From Consotaella salsifontis (GTDB lineage Bacteria; Pseudomonadota; Alphaproteobacteria; Rhizobiales; Rhizobiaceae): 64,000 nt of DNA. Of this stretch, positions 46,910 to 56,078 are shown piece by piece (within the stretch, counting starts at the first letter, position 1; every line of letters starts with the position of its first letter). The stretch spans positions 62,001 to 126,000 of the forward strand of contig NZ_FUXL01000009.1 of assembly GCF_900167365.1 (NCBI RefSeq), in the 5' to 3' direction. The translations under genes were made by a program, and so were the position numbers. The notes under the pieces were generated by a model, which was not told the origin of the DNA, ran no database searches, and saw only the letters and a program-made list of their open reading frames with translations.

Positions 46910-48502
46910 CTACTCCGCGGCTGGCTCGATGTTGGTGGCCATGGTGTACATGTCACCGCGCGGCTTCAGCGTGAGCCCGTCGCGCACACCCCAGGCGCCC
47001 TTCAGGAAGAAGATCGGCACGATGGCGACGTCGTCGATCGCGGTCTTGGCGGCCTGCTGCAGGAGTTCCTGGCGCTGGTCGTCGTCGACCGTCGAGGTCG
47101 CCTTCTTGATCAACGCGTTCAGCTCCGGGTTGTCGTAGCCGCCGGCGTTGTTGCGGCCGGTTCCGGCGACCGGGTCCCATTTCGCCGCGAGCACGTCCAA
47201 GGCGTTGCTGGAAAGACCGGCAGCGCTGCCGAAAATCGCGAGGTAGCTGCTGAACTGCGGGTTTTCGCCCGTCGCCTTCGACCAGAACACCGAGGAGGGC
47301 ATGGTCTCGACCTTGGTGTGGATGCCGACCGCTGTCAGCATCTGGGCGATCGCCTGGCAGGTCTGGACGTCGCCGGTGAAGCGGTCGTTCAGGCAATGGA
47401 TGGTCAGTCCGAACCCGTCGGGATAGCCGGCCTCCTCCAGGAGCTTGCGCGACTGATCCGGATCGTAGCTGGCCGGTAACAGGTCGGGATTGTGGCCGTC
47501 GAACCCGTCCGGCGTGAACTGCCCGGCCGGCTCGGCCCCGCCGCCCATGATGCGCTCGGCCAAGCCGTCGCGGTTGATCGCATGGGTGACCGCCTGGCGC
47601 ACCTTGAGGTCGTTGAAGGGGTTCTTGGTGACAGGCTTGCCGTCGATATCGGTGACGAAGGGCGGGTTGTCGCGTCGGTCGATCGTCATGTAGTGCAGAA
47701 AGACCGACGTGCCGGAGACAATCTTGGCCCGACCGCTGTTGTTGACGCGCTGGAAGAGCGAGGCCGGAATGGCGTCGGCCACGTCGACATCACCCGACAG
47801 GAGGGCGGCGGTGCGGGCGCTGTCGTCGGTGATGAAGCGGAATTTCACATGATCCCACGGGGCCGGATCGCCGCGGTAGGTATCGCTGCGCTCCAGCGTG
47901 ACGTCCTGACCGGGCGTCCAGCGGACCCAACGATAGGGACCCGTTCCGATGGCGGCCGGTCCGCCGTTGAAGTCGTCGGAGGACGCGCCCTCCACCGCGT
48001 GCTTGGCGACGATGGCGATTGTCGCCAGATTGGCCGGCAGTTCCGGCGAGGGAACCTTGGTGGTGATCCGCACGGCGTGGTCGCCGCTTGCCTCCACCGA
48101 TGCCACGTCCGCCACATAGGCGTGGAAGGTGCGCACTCCCTCGATGGTCTGGGCGCGGTGGATGGAGAAAATCACGTCCTCGGGCGTCAGCGGCGTTCCG
48201 TCCTGGAACTTGACGTCATCGCGGAGCTGGAACTCCCAGGTCGTCGGGTTGATCACCTTCCAGGATGTGGCGAGGTCGGGAACCGGACGCAGGTTGTTGT
48301 CCTGGGCGACCAGCGCCTCGTAGACATGCAGCTGCATATTGCGGTTCGGCGAATACAGAAGATGCGGATCGGCGCCGGTGATCGGCGCCTTGATGGCGAC
48401 CGTCAGGTCTTCGGCAAGGGCCGGCGTGACCGACTGCGTCAAGCCGGCCGCTGCCAGCAGACACCCCAAGGCAAGCGCAGCCTGCAAGCGTATGGTCATC
48501 AT
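46910..48502 (-). CDS. Peptide/opine-type ABC substrate-binding protein (family 5)
   Basis: 530 residues. A signal peptide with hydrophobic core ALALGCLLAAAGL ends at PALA, with cleavage before EDLTV. The mature protein is an SBP_bac_5 type (LATSWKVINPTTWEFQLRDD, FQDGTPLTPEDVIFSIHRA, NPFNDLKVRQAVTHAINRD). It delivers peptide-like ligands to the DppBCDF-type complex encoded downstream. Adjacent ATGs at 48502 and 48499; AGGAGA favours the second. First gene of its operon. Confidence 0.92.
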   Translation of the reverse strand: MMTIRLQAALALGCLLAAAGLTQSVTPALAEDLTVAIKAPITGADPHLLYSPNRNMQLHVYEALVAQDNNLRPVPDLATSWKVINPTTWEFQLRDDVKFQDGTPLTPEDVIFSIHRAQTIEGVRTFHAYVADVASVEASGDHAVRITTKVPSPELPANLATIAIVAKHAVEGASSDDFNGGPAAIGTGPYRWVRWTPGQDVTLERSDTYRGDPAPWDHVKFRFITDDSARTAALLSGDVDVADAIPASLFQRVNNSGRAKIVSGTSVFLHYMTIDRRDNPPFVTDIDGKPVTKNPFNDLKVRQAVTHAINRDGLAERIMGGGAEPAGQFTPDGFDGHNPDLLPASYDPDQSRKLLEEAGYPDGFGLTIHCLNDRFTGDVQTCQAIAQMLTAVGIHTKVETMPSSVFWSKATGENPQFSSYLAIFGSAAGLSSNALDVLAAKWDPVAGTGRNNAGGYDNPELNALIKKATSTVDDDQRQELLQQAAKTAIDDVAIVPIFFLKGAWGVRDGLTLKPRGDMYTMATNIEPAAE

Positions 48503-48863
48503 GCTTCTCCTGAGTTGTGAACGCTCTCCAGGCAGAGCGCCGGATCGATGATCTTCCGCGACAGGATCGCTCCCCCCGTCCTGGTCAGATCAGTCTGCAT
48601 AGGATTGTACAGCGGTCAATAGAGGTTCACTGTGCGGAAAACATAAATCTGCAGTTTCGACCGATCAATGATCGACCAAAATGTCTATTTTGGCATCATC
48701 CTGTCGATTAATGCACCATCTCCGCACTTTTCTGTCACCTCTCGACATAGTTCAGTCTTCTATTGCTGCGGCGCGTGAACTCAAATAGAATCGAATCGGT
48801 TTGCACAACGAAACTGTCCGTGTTCGGATCGGGGAGCCCGATGACCGAGCCGTGGAAAGGTCG
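48503..48863. promoter_or_regulatory. Divergent promoter region between binding protein and M28-like genes
   Basis: 361 bases with no convincing gene, lower GC than the flanks. A perfect 13-bp palindrome CGATCAATGATCG lies at 48662-48674 within ACCGATCAATGATCGACC. Its mid-point position between the two divergent genes makes it a candidate operator, perhaps for the IclR protein encoded at 50739. Confidence 0.5.
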
Positions 48864-50570
48864 ATGCCGATGCCCGATGCCGTCTCTCGTGCGCTCTGTG
48901 AGCAAGTTTCCGCCGATCTCATGATGGAGGCCCTGGGCGAGCTTCAGCATTGGGTGAAGCTCTCCGGATCGGCGGAGGAGCTCACCAGTCTCGAACTCGT
49001 CCGCAAGCGGATCGAAACCTACGGCTACCGCACCGAAATCATTCTCCACGACGCGATGATCAGTCTGCCCGGCGCCGCGCGGCTGGAGACCGGCGGCCGC
49101 ACCTGGACATGCATCACCCACTCGCACGCTCGACCGACGCCGGCCGGCGGACTGACCGCGCCGCTCGTCGACGTCGGCGAGGGAAGCCAGGCCGATTTCG
49201 ACGCCGCCGACGTGCGGGGTCGCGTCGTGCTGGTCGCCGGCCTGGCCAGCCCGGCGGTGACCGCCCGGGCATCGGCGGCGGGGGCGGCCGGACAGATCCA
49301 CTTCACGCGCGACGGCCACATCCACGAGATGTGTGTATCGCCGGTCTGGGGCAGCCCGTCGGTTGAAACCGTCGACCGGCTGCCCTGCACGGTCGTCGTC
49401 ACGGTGGGCCTGGACGACGGCGAAGAGCTCCGCGCCATGCTGCGGGACGGGCGCCTGAGCGAGGTCACGCTGTTTGCCGAGGTCGATACCGGCTGGCGCA
49501 AAACGCCGATCCTAATCGCCGAGATGGAGGCGCCGGAGGCGCCGGAGGACGCGCCCTTCGTGTTGTTTTCGGGCCACCACGACACCTGGTACTACGGCGT
49601 GATGGACAACGGCGCCGCCAACGCCACCATGCTGGAGGTGGCCCGGCTGATGGCCTCGCGGCACGCCGACTGGAAGCGCGGCCTTCGCTTTGCCTTCTGG
49701 TCCGGCCATTCGCATGGCCGCTACTCGGGATCGGCCTGGTATGCCGACCACCATTGGGACGAGCTGGAGCGGCGCTGCGTCGCCCATGTCAACGTCGACT
49801 CGACCGGCGGCCGCGACGCCAACATCCTGACCGGCTCGGGATGCGCCGCCGAGCTGCGCCAGGTGGCGATCGACGCGATCCGCGATCAGGCGGGCCAGAC
49901 CTACAAGGGCAAACGCTTCGGCCGGCAGGGCGACGAGTCGTTCTGGGGCGTCGGCGTGCCATCGATTTTCAACAGCATCAGCCATCATGCCCAGAACGTC
50001 GGGGCCGAGCCGGGCGCGATGAAGCTCGGCTGGTGGTGGCACACGCCGCAGGACACGCTCGACAAGATCGACGCTCAGAACCTGGTGCGCGACACCAGGA
50101 TCTTCGTCCAGGTCGTCTCCAGGCTTCTTTTCTCGCCGGTCCTGCCGCTCGACTACCGGGCCCATGCCGCCGATCTGAGGAGCGTGCTGTCGGGCCTCGG
50201 CGAGGAGCTCGGGGATCGGTTCGACATGAGCGAGCTGATGGCGCGGCTCGACGAGTTCTCGGTGCTTGCGGAGCGGACAGCGGCGACGGCGGAGCGGAGC
50301 GCTTCGTCGGAACAGGCCGAGCGGCTGAATCGGGCGCTGCTGCGGACCTCGCGCGCGCTCGTGCCGATGGATTACACGCAAGGCGATCGCTTCGTGCACG
50401 ACCCGGCGCTGGCCCAGGCGGCCTGGCCGGTACTGCAGCCGTTGCGCGCCCTGGCCCGGAGCGCGCCGGAGGGCGCCGAGGCCGCCCTTTGCTATGTCAG
50501 CGCCCGGCGCGCGGCCAATCGCATGGCGCATGCGCTGCGCTCCGCCTGCGAGACGCTGGCGGGCTGCTGA
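48864..50570 (+). CDS. M28-like metallopeptidase homologue with altered active site
   Basis: About 568 residues from ATG 48864 (GGAAAGG just upstream; a TTG at 48801 extends it). A PA-type insert precedes the M28 core: FVLFSGHHDTWYYGVMDNGA supplies His/Asp zinc ligands, and HVNVDSTGG follows. Where M28 peptidases have the catalytic Glu-Glu pair, this protein reads FWSGHSHGRYSGSAWYADHH. Final His region: WWWHTPQDTLDKID. A long helical C-terminus follows. No signal peptide is evident, so cytoplasmic. Divergent from the peptide transporter operon, it probably acts on the same imported compound, but peptidase activity is uncertain. Confidence 0.72.
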   Translation: MPMPDAVSRALCEQVSADLMMEALGELQHWVKLSGSAEELTSLELVRKRIETYGYRTEIILHDAMISLPGAARLETGGRTWTCITHSHARPTPAGGLTAPLVDVGEGSQADFDAADVRGRVVLVAGLASPAVTARASAAGAAGQIHFTRDGHIHEMCVSPVWGSPSVETVDRLPCTVVVTVGLDDGEELRAMLRDGRLSEVTLFAEVDTGWRKTPILIAEMEAPEAPEDAPFVLFSGHHDTWYYGVMDNGAANATMLEVARLMASRHADWKRGLRFAFWSGHSHGRYSGSAWYADHHWDELERRCVAHVNVDSTGGRDANILTGSGCAAELRQVAIDAIRDQAGQTYKGKRFGRQGDESFWGVGVPSIFNSISHHAQNVGAEPGAMKLGWWWHTPQDTLDKIDAQNLVRDTRIFVQVVSRLLFSPVLPLDYRAHAADLRSVLSGLGEELGDRFDMSELMARLDEFSVLAERTAATAERSASSEQAERLNRALLRTSRALVPMDYTQGDRFVHDPALAQAAWPVLQPLRALARSAPEGAEAALCYVSARRAANRMAHALRSACETLAGC

Positions 50571-50632
50571 CGCCGACGCCGAAAGGCGGCCGTTCGTCCT
50601 GTTGCGCTCGAACTTCATTCGGTGCACGTATC

Positions 50633-50668
50633 ACCGCCGGCCCGTCACCCGGGTGACGGGCCGGCGGT
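50633..50668 (+). terminator. 36-bp perfect palindrome after M28-like gene
   Basis: ACCGCCGGCCCGTCACCC is followed at once by its exact reverse complement (GGGTGACGGGCCGGCGGT). It lies 63 bases after the stop codon and can fold into a very strong hairpin, though followed only by TTGCGGTTG rather than a T-run. Likely a transcript end or RNA stability element. Confidence 0.55.
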
Positions 50669-50738
50669 TGCGGTTGTCCTCCGAGATGACCCCGGTTGCG
50701 AACCTTGTTCGCGCGCCGGAGACATCTCTCGATGATGG

Positions 50739-51512
50739 ATGCAGAACTTGGATTATACCATTTCATCGGTCGAGAAGGCATTGCAACTCTTGTCGCTGAT
50801 CGGAGACATGCCTGGTCGGGGCCTGTCCGAGCTGTCCCGCGCTTCGGGAAATTCCAAGGCGCGGACCTATCGTCTTCTGCAGACGATGGAGGCGGCCGGC
50901 TTCGTCCTGAGGTCCGACAACGAGCCGCGCTATTGGCTCGGCGATCGGTCGCGGCGGCTGGGCGAGCAGGCGCGCGATCAGGTGGATATCGTGGCGGCTG
51001 CAGTTCCCATCGTCGAAAGGATCGCCGCCCGCTGCAATGAGACGGTGCAGGTCCGTGTGCGTCAGGGAACGAACAGCTGCTGTGTGCTGGCGCGCGAGCC
51101 CGACCGCACCATCCGCCACCACGCGGAGGAGGGCCGACTGTCGCCCATCCACGTCGGCACCTCCAAGCTGCTCCTGGCCTATGCCTCGCCGCGGGTCCAG
51201 AAGATGGTTCTGTCCGGGCCGCTGCAGGCAAAGACAGCCAAGACGATCGCCAGTCCCGAACGCCTCGCCGAGAAGCTCGTGGAGATCCGCAAGCAGGGCT
51301 ATTGCATCAGCGTCGGGGAGAATGATCCGGATTCGTTCGCCGTCGGCGCCCCTGTGCGTGACGCCGCCGGCTCGGTCATTGCCGTGTTGATCATCGCGGC
51401 GCCGGTCTCGCGCATCAATGACGAGAAGTCGGCCGAATTCACCGAGATGGTGCTGCAGGGCGCCCACCAGGTCGAGGGCGCCCTGAGCCTCGCGGAATTT
51501 CAGGAGCGCTGA
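50739..51512 (+). CDS. IclR-family transcriptional regulator
   Basis: 257 residues from ATG 50739. The winged helix reads SVEKALQLLSLIGDMPGRGL and SKARTYRLLQTMEAAGFVL. The GAF-like effector domain has the LSPIHVGTSKLLLAYASP region and FAVGAPVRDAAGSVIAVL, typical of IclR. It probably controls the adjacent peptide transporter/peptidase locus in response to the imported compound. The gene's 3' end touches an SDR relic on the other strand. Confidence 0.86.
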   Translation: MQNLDYTISSVEKALQLLSLIGDMPGRGLSELSRASGNSKARTYRLLQTMEAAGFVLRSDNEPRYWLGDRSRRLGEQARDQVDIVAAAVPIVERIAARCNETVQVRVRQGTNSCCVLAREPDRTIRHHAEEGRLSPIHVGTSKLLLAYASPRVQKMVLSGPLQAKTAKTIASPERLAEKLVEIRKQGYCISVGENDPDSFAVGAPVRDAAGSVIAVLIIAAPVSRINDEKSAEFTEMVLQGAHQVEGALSLAEFQER

Positions 51513-51636
51513 AGTCGGCGGCTATAGCGCCAGGGGCGACAACGTTCATGGCGATGCGGCGCTCCCCCGGTTCCAAAGCCACGTGACGGGTCAGCGCCTC
51601 GACGGCGGCCTTCATCGGTCGATAGATCGCGACACG
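51508..51636 (-). pseudogene. Relic of a short-chain dehydrogenase (SDR) gene
   Basis: The minus strand encodes VAIYRPMKAAVEALTRHVAL and, further on, MNVVAPGAIAADFS. This is the YxxxK active site and the following N-x-V-x-P-G-A-I block of classical SDRs. Upstream Rossmann sequence and the C-terminus are both missing. The fragment overlaps the iclR stop by a few bases and borders an AT-rich gap, so it is decayed debris rather than a gene. Confidence 0.65.
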
Positions 51637-52104
51637 CCGCGAACCATCATCTTTCATTCCAACTCGATGATTAACCGGATCAGTAATTATCTGTTTTTGT
51701 CCAGTGCAGAACGGAAAAATACACATTTATACTCGTATAAATCGCAATATTGGTACGATTTATAATTTCCAAAACAAATGCGGCGCAGTGCACGTCATCA
51801 ATCTATTCATTAGTTTTATAATATAATCGAAAGAAATATCTGGATCCAATCGCTCTTCCGAAAGGGGACGGCAAAGTTCTGTGGCGGTTTAGTCCGAAAC
51901 CTCCTGAGCCCAAAGGCATTTGGCATAGGTTGGCGTTGTCGGAACTGGCTCGGTGAAATTGGGCCGTTCAAGGAATTCCCCTCACTATGCACCCGCTCTT
52001 CCCGGTGTGCCGACCGTTGTCCTCAAAGTGTGATTACCCGGATGCCTTGCTTCGGAACGCTGCACCTGCTCTTCTAGCAAGAAGAGGAGGATGCGTTCAC
52101 ATCG
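51637..52104. other. AT-rich region upstream of nifA
   Basis: 468 bases with no gene. 51640-51850 is unusually AT-rich for this DNA. The part nearer nifA returns to high GC and should contain the nifA promoter. I find no TGT-N10-ACA activator site and no correctly spaced -24/-12 sequence here; a TTGGCATAGGTTGGC stretch at 51921-51935 has the GG-GC spacing one base short. Confidence 0.45.
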
Positions 52105-53877
52105 ATGGAGATTTCGATGGTCGGAACGATCTCGCGTCCCGGTTACCGCAGCAGTCCTTCACAGATCCACGAGCATCGTTCGCTAGACGTGCTTTACGAA
52201 GCCGGCAAGATCCTCGCCGGTCCGGTCGACCCCGAGCAGATGCTCTCGTCCGTGCTACGCGTGCTTTCCTCCTTCATGGGACTTCGCTGCGGCGCGGTGG
52301 CCCTGCTCGTCGACCCTCGCCATCCGCTGGCCAGCGCCGCCGTCAACCCTTACGTGATTGCCGCCACGTGGCGCGCCGAGGAAGCCCAGCCGGCGTCCTG
52401 CGGCGCGATCCCGGAAGCGGTCGCGGCCATGGTCCTTCGCACAGGCATAGCCACCGTCGTACAGAACGTCCGTGCAGAACTCGGAGAGGCGGCGATCCCG
52501 CGCGACATCGCCGCGGAGGCGCCGGTGGCGCTCATCGCGGCGCCCATTCTGGAGCGCGATCCCTCGCCAACGCCGACGGGAGTGCTGTGCGCCTACCGTG
52601 TTTTCCACGACGGGGAGCCTTGGGAGCTCGATCTGGACCTGCGCCTTTTGAAGATGGTCGCCGCGCTGGTTTCCCAGTCACTGCGTTTCCGGCGCATCGT
52701 GCTGCGCGATCGCGAGCGCCTGTTAGCCCAGGCAAGCCAGGCGGCCAAGGCGCTCAAGGAGGTCCGAGTGGGCGGCGCCGTCGAAGCCGACGGCATTGGC
52801 GAGATTATCGGCGAGAGTGCGGAGATCCGCGCGGTTTACGAGCGCGTCCGGAAGGTGGCGCCGACCCGCGCCACGGTGCTTTTGCGAGGCGAAAGCGGCA
52901 CCGGCAAGGAGCTGTTCGCGCGGGCCATCCATCGCCTGAGCGACCGTTCCGACAGGCCCTTTGTCAAGCTGAACTGTGCCGCTCTGAGCGAGACCCTGCT
53001 GGAATCAGAGCTTTTCGGCCATGAGAAGGGCTCCTTCACCGGCGCCATGGGGCAGAAGAAGGGGCGCTTCGAGCTCGCCGACGGCGGCACGCTGTTTCTC
53101 GACGAGATCGGCGAGATCTCGAGTTCTTTCCAGGCCAAGTTGCTCAGGGCACTTCAGGAGGGCGAGTTCGAGCGGGTCGGCGGCACGCGCACCGTCAAGG
53201 TGGACGTGCGCCTTGTCGCGGCGACGAATCGCGACCTGGAGGAAGCAGTGACCCGGGGCGAATTCCGCGCCGACCTCTATTTCCGCATATGCGTCATCCC
53301 GATCGTGCTGCCGCCGTTGCGCGAGCGCCCCGGCGATATTCCCCGTCTCGCCCAGGCCTTCCTCGATCGCTTCAATCAGGAGAACGGCGCGAGCCTCAGG
53401 TTCGGCCGCGCGGTGCTCGGCCTGCTGCAGGCCTGTTCGTTTCCTGGCAACGTGCGCGAGCTCGAGAACTGCGTCAGCCGGGCTGCGGCGCTGACCGCCG
53501 GCCCGGTGATCGAGGCCATCGACATGGCCTGCCAACAGGATGCCTGTCTGTCACCGCAGCTCTGGCGGCTGAGGGCCGCCGGCCGCGCTCCGGTCGGAGG
53601 GCTCGGCTCGGTGCCGCTCCCGGTGTTCAACGACGCGGCCCCGCGTGCCCCGCAGCCACCAGCCGCCCCACCACTCACAGGCGCTGCGCCCAGCGCCGCG
53701 CCGGCCGCGGCCGCCGATCACCAAAGCCAGCCCCCCCGCAGCCAGCGCGAGGAGCTGATCGACGCGATGCAGCGCTCGGGTTGGGTGCAGGCGAAGGCGG
53801 CGCGGTTGCTCGGCATGACGCCCCGCCAGATCGGCTATGCCCTGAAGAAGCACGGCATCGACGTCGTCCGGTTCTGA
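52105..53877 (+). CDS. nifA: Nif-specific sigma-54 activator NifA
   Basis: 590 residues. A GAF domain (about 25-195) precedes the AAA+ domain: Walker A GESGTGKE (262-269), sigma-54 contact loop GSFTGA (309-314; GAFTGA is commoner), Walker B LFLDEIGE. Cysteines 444, 456, 476 and 481 give exactly C-x11-C-x19-C-x4-C, the motif of oxygen-sensitive rhizobial NifA. A Pro/Ala-rich linker (~500-545) leads to the C-terminal HTH ([19 protein letters not shown]). It should bind the TGT-N10-ACA sites before nifB and nifH. ATG 52117, with GGAG 6 bases upstream, is an alternative start. Confidence 0.93.
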   Translation: MEISMVGTISRPGYRSSPSQIHEHRSLDVLYEAGKILAGPVDPEQMLSSVLRVLSSFMGLRCGAVALLVDPRHPLASAAVNPYVIAATWRAEEAQPASCGAIPEAVAAMVLRTGIATVVQNVRAELGEAAIPRDIAAEAPVALIAAPILERDPSPTPTGVLCAYRVFHDGEPWELDLDLRLLKMVAALVSQSLRFRRIVLRDRERLLAQASQAAKALKEVRVGGAVEADGIGEIIGESAEIRAVYERVRKVAPTRATVLLRGESGTGKELFARAIHRLSDRSDRPFVKLNCAALSETLLESELFGHEKGSFTGAMGQKKGRFELADGGTLFLDEIGEISSSFQAKLLRALQEGEFERVGGTRTVKVDVRLVAATNRDLEEAVTRGEFRADLYFRICVIPIVLPPLRERPGDIPRLAQAFLDRFNQENGASLRFGRAVLGLLQACSFPGNVRELENCVSRAAALTAGPVIEAIDMACQQDACLSPQLWRLRAAGRAPVGGLGSVPLPVFNDAAPRAPQPPAAPPLTGAAPSAAPAAAADHQSQPPRSQREELIDAMQRSGWVQAKAARLLGMTPRQIGYALKKHGIDVVRF

Positions 53878-53905
53878 CCTTGGCCTGTCGGTTTCGCGAC
53901 GCGCC

Positions 53906-53921
53906 TGTCGCGGGTCCTACA
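53906..53921 (+). promoter_or_regulatory. NifA upstream activator site for nifB operon
   Basis: TGTCGCGGGTCCTACA is an exact TGT-N10-ACA match, 57 bases before the -24 element and 29 bases after the nifA stop codon. Confidence 0.8.
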
Positions 53922-53977
53922 ACACATCGACGGCCGCCGATTGAGCCAAAGCCCTTGCCCGAAAGGTGATTTCGGTT

Positions 53978-53993
53978 TGGCACGGCGCCTGCA
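53978..53993 (+). promoter_or_regulatory. Sigma-54 promoter of nifB operon
   Basis: TGGCACGGCGCCTGCA has the -24 GG and -12 GC at canonical 10-base spacing and matches the TGGCACG-N4-TTGC consensus closely. It lies about 40 bases before the nifB start codon. Confidence 0.88.
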
Positions 53994-54033
53994 TAGCCTC
54001 CATTGCAGCGAAGGCAAAGAGAGGTTTGCGCCG

Positions 54034-55518
54034 ATGAACGACACCGTCATCTCCCTCGACGCCCTGAAGATCGGATCGCGCGAAACGCTCGCCGCCTCGG
54101 TTGCCGGCGGCTGCTCGTCCTCGACCTGCGGCTCGGCGGCCGGGCCGGCGGATATGCCACCCCAGATTTGGGAGAAAGTGAAGGACCATCCGTGCTATTC
54201 CGAGGAGGCGCACCACTATTTCGCGCGGATGCACGTCGCTGTCGCGCCCGCCTGCAACATCCAGTGCAACTACTGCAACCGCAAGTACGACTGCTCCAAC
54301 GAGAGCCGGCCGGGCGTCGTCTCGGAGAGGCTCACGCCTGAACAGGCGGCGCGCAAGGTGATCGCCGTAGCCAACGAGGTGCCGCAGCTTTCCGTCCTCG
54401 GCATTGCCGGTCCCGGCGACGGCGCCTACGACTGGCGCAAGACGAGGGCGACCTTTGACCTTGTCCGCGCGGCCCTCCCCGACATCAGACTTTGCCTCTC
54501 CTCCAACGGCCTGTCGTTGCCCGACCACCTCGACGAGCTGGCCGAAATGGCGATCGGCCACGTGACCCTGACGATCAACATGATCGACCCGCAAATCGGG
54601 ACAGCGATTTACCCCTGGATCTTTTGGAAGGGCAAGCGCCGCACGGGGCTCGAAGCCTCAAGGATCCTTCACGAGCGCCAGATGCAGAGCCTGGAAGGTC
54701 TCGTCGCCCGCGACATCCTGGTCAAGGTGAACTCAGTGATGATCCCGGGCATCAACGACCGCCACCTCCTGGAGGTGAACCGCGTGGTAAAGGCAAAAGG
54801 CGCGTTCCTGCACAACATCATGCCGCTGATCTCGGCGCCCGAGCACGGCACGGCCTACGGGATGGCCGGCCAGCGCGGGCCGACGGCGGCCGAGCTGAAG
54901 GCGCTGCAGGATGCCTGCGCCGGCGGCGCCAATCTGATGCGCCATTGCCGCCAGTGCCGTGCCGACGCCGTCGGCCTGCTCGGCGAGGACCGCGGCCAGG
55001 AATTCACCATGGAGCTCGTGCCCGAGACGATCCGCTACGATCCGTCCAAGCGCCAGGCCTATCGGGAATGGGTCGCAAGGGAGCGCGAGGACCGCCGCAG
55101 CGCGGCCACCCAGGCTCAGGCCGTAACCGGCGGAACCGTCGCCGCCGATACGCCGCCGATGCTTGCCGCCGTCTGCACCAGGGGCGGCGGGCGGATCAAC
55201 CAACATTTCGGCCACGCCAAGGAGTTCCAGCTGTTCGAAGTGGACGCCAAGGGCGTGCGCTTCATCACCCATCGCCGCGCCGACAACTACTGCATCGGCG
55301 GCGAAGGCATTGAGGACCGGCTCGACGCCGTGATCGAGACGCTCGCGGGCGTTCCCATCATCCTGTGCGCCAAGATCGGCGACTGCCCGTGCGCGAGCCT
55401 TGCGGCCGCCGGCATCGAGGCGATCGACGCCTACGCCCACGATTACATCGAGACGTCGCTTCTGGACCTCTACCGGCAGAGACATCGACAAGCCGAGCGC
55501 CGGGCCACCCGAGCCTGA
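54034..55518 (+). CDS. nifB: Nitrogenase FeMo-cofactor biosynthesis radical SAM protein NifB
   Basis: 494 residues. The radical SAM motif is C74-x3-C78-x2-C81 in CNIQCNYC. Extra cluster cysteines lie in GGCSSSTCG and later in MRHCRQCRADAVGLLGED. After residue ~370 a NifX-like domain (AAVCTRGGGRINQHFGHAKE) follows, as in the two-domain NifB of most Proteobacteria. NifB fuses two Fe4S4 units with a carbide to make NifB-co for NifEN. ATG 54034 is chosen with AGAGAGG upstream. It heads the sigma-54-driven operon with fdxN, nifZ, nifT and a SIR2-like gene. Confidence 0.96.
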   Translation: MNDTVISLDALKIGSRETLAASVAGGCSSSTCGSAAGPADMPPQIWEKVKDHPCYSEEAHHYFARMHVAVAPACNIQCNYCNRKYDCSNESRPGVVSERLTPEQAARKVIAVANEVPQLSVLGIAGPGDGAYDWRKTRATFDLVRAALPDIRLCLSSNGLSLPDHLDELAEMAIGHVTLTINMIDPQIGTAIYPWIFWKGKRRTGLEASRILHERQMQSLEGLVARDILVKVNSVMIPGINDRHLLEVNRVVKAKGAFLHNIMPLISAPEHGTAYGMAGQRGPTAAELKALQDACAGGANLMRHCRQCRADAVGLLGEDRGQEFTMELVPETIRYDPSKRQAYREWVAREREDRRSAATQAQAVTGGTVAADTPPMLAAVCTRGGGRINQHFGHAKEFQLFEVDAKGVRFITHRRADNYCIGGEGIEDRLDAVIETLAGVPIILCAKIGDCPCASLAAAGIEAIDAYAHDYIETSLLDLYRQRHRQAERRATRA

Positions 55519-55551
55519 TCCCGGAATTCCGCCAGCGAAAGGAAAAAAGCC

Positions 55552-55758
55552 ATGGCCTTGCAGATCCTTGCCGCGCAATGCAGCGTTTGCGGTGCGTGCG
55601 AGTTCGAGTGCCCGAACGCGGCGATCAAGTTCAAGAAGGGCGCCTATCGCATCGACCCCAGCCTCTGCACGGAGTGCGAAGGCTTCCACGACTCGCCGCA
55701 ATGCGTCGAGGTCTGCCCGGTGCCGGACACCTGCGTGCCGGCGCGCCCCGCCGCATGA
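55552..55758 (+). CDS. fdxN: 2[4Fe-4S] ferredoxin FdxN
   Basis: 68 residues. Cysteines 10, 13, 16 and 20 (C-x2-C-x2-C-x3-C-P) and 39, 42, 51 and 55 (C-x2-C-x8-C-x3-C-P) bind two cubane clusters; the 8-residue insert in the second set is typical of nif-linked ferredoxins. It is a likely electron carrier for NifB or nitrogenase. It lies 33 bases after nifB, with AAAGGA before the start. Confidence 0.93.
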   Translation: MALQILAAQCSVCGACEFECPNAAIKFKKGAYRIDPSLCTECEGFHDSPQCVEVCPVPDTCVPARPAA

Positions 55759-55796
55759 GCAGGATCAATCGCGGAACGAGCGACAGGGAGGCGGCA

Positions 55797-56078
55797 ATGC
55801 GCGATGACGATCCGCCGATCGAAGTGTACGGACCGCCCCGCTTCCGGCCAGGCGAAAAGGTTCGCTCGACGAAAAACGTCAAGAATGATGGCACGATGGC
55901 TGGCCGGGAGATCGGCGAGATCGTCGTCAGGAAGGGCGACGTCGGTTATGTCAGAGACGTCGGCACCTTCCTGCAGCAGTTCTATGTCTATGCGGTCGAG
56001 TTCGCCGAGCACCACTCGGTGGTGGGCATGCGGGCACGCGAACTCGCCGCCGAGCCCGATCCGGAGAGGGTGCCATGA
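55797..56078 (+). CDS. nifZ: Nitrogenase P-cluster maturation protein NifZ
   Basis: 93 residues from ATG 55797, which has GGGAGG 5 bases upstream. An in-frame ATG at 55755 overlaps the fdxN stop and would add 14 residues. The family core is clear: RFRPGEKVRSTKNVKNDGTM, IGEIVVRKGDVGYV and GTFLQQFYVYAVEFAE. NifZ assists maturation of the P-clusters of the MoFe protein. Its stop overlaps the nifT start as ATGA, so translation is coupled. Confidence 0.9.
   Translation: MRDDDPPIEVYGPPRFRPGEKVRSTKNVKNDGTMAGREIGEIVVRKGDVGYVRDVGTFLQQFYVYAVEFAEHHSVVGMRARELAAEPDPERVP

Noticed and set aside
51921-51938. TTGGCATAGGTTGGCGTTG as a sigma-54 promoter for nifA
   Set aside because: The GG and GC elements are separated by 9 bases, one short of the strict spacing, and no activator site lies upstream.
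55755-55796. Extended NifZ start overlapping the fdxN stop
   Set aside because: Possible, but ATG 55797 has a much better ribosome site and the extra residues are not part of the NifZ core; kept as an alternative only.
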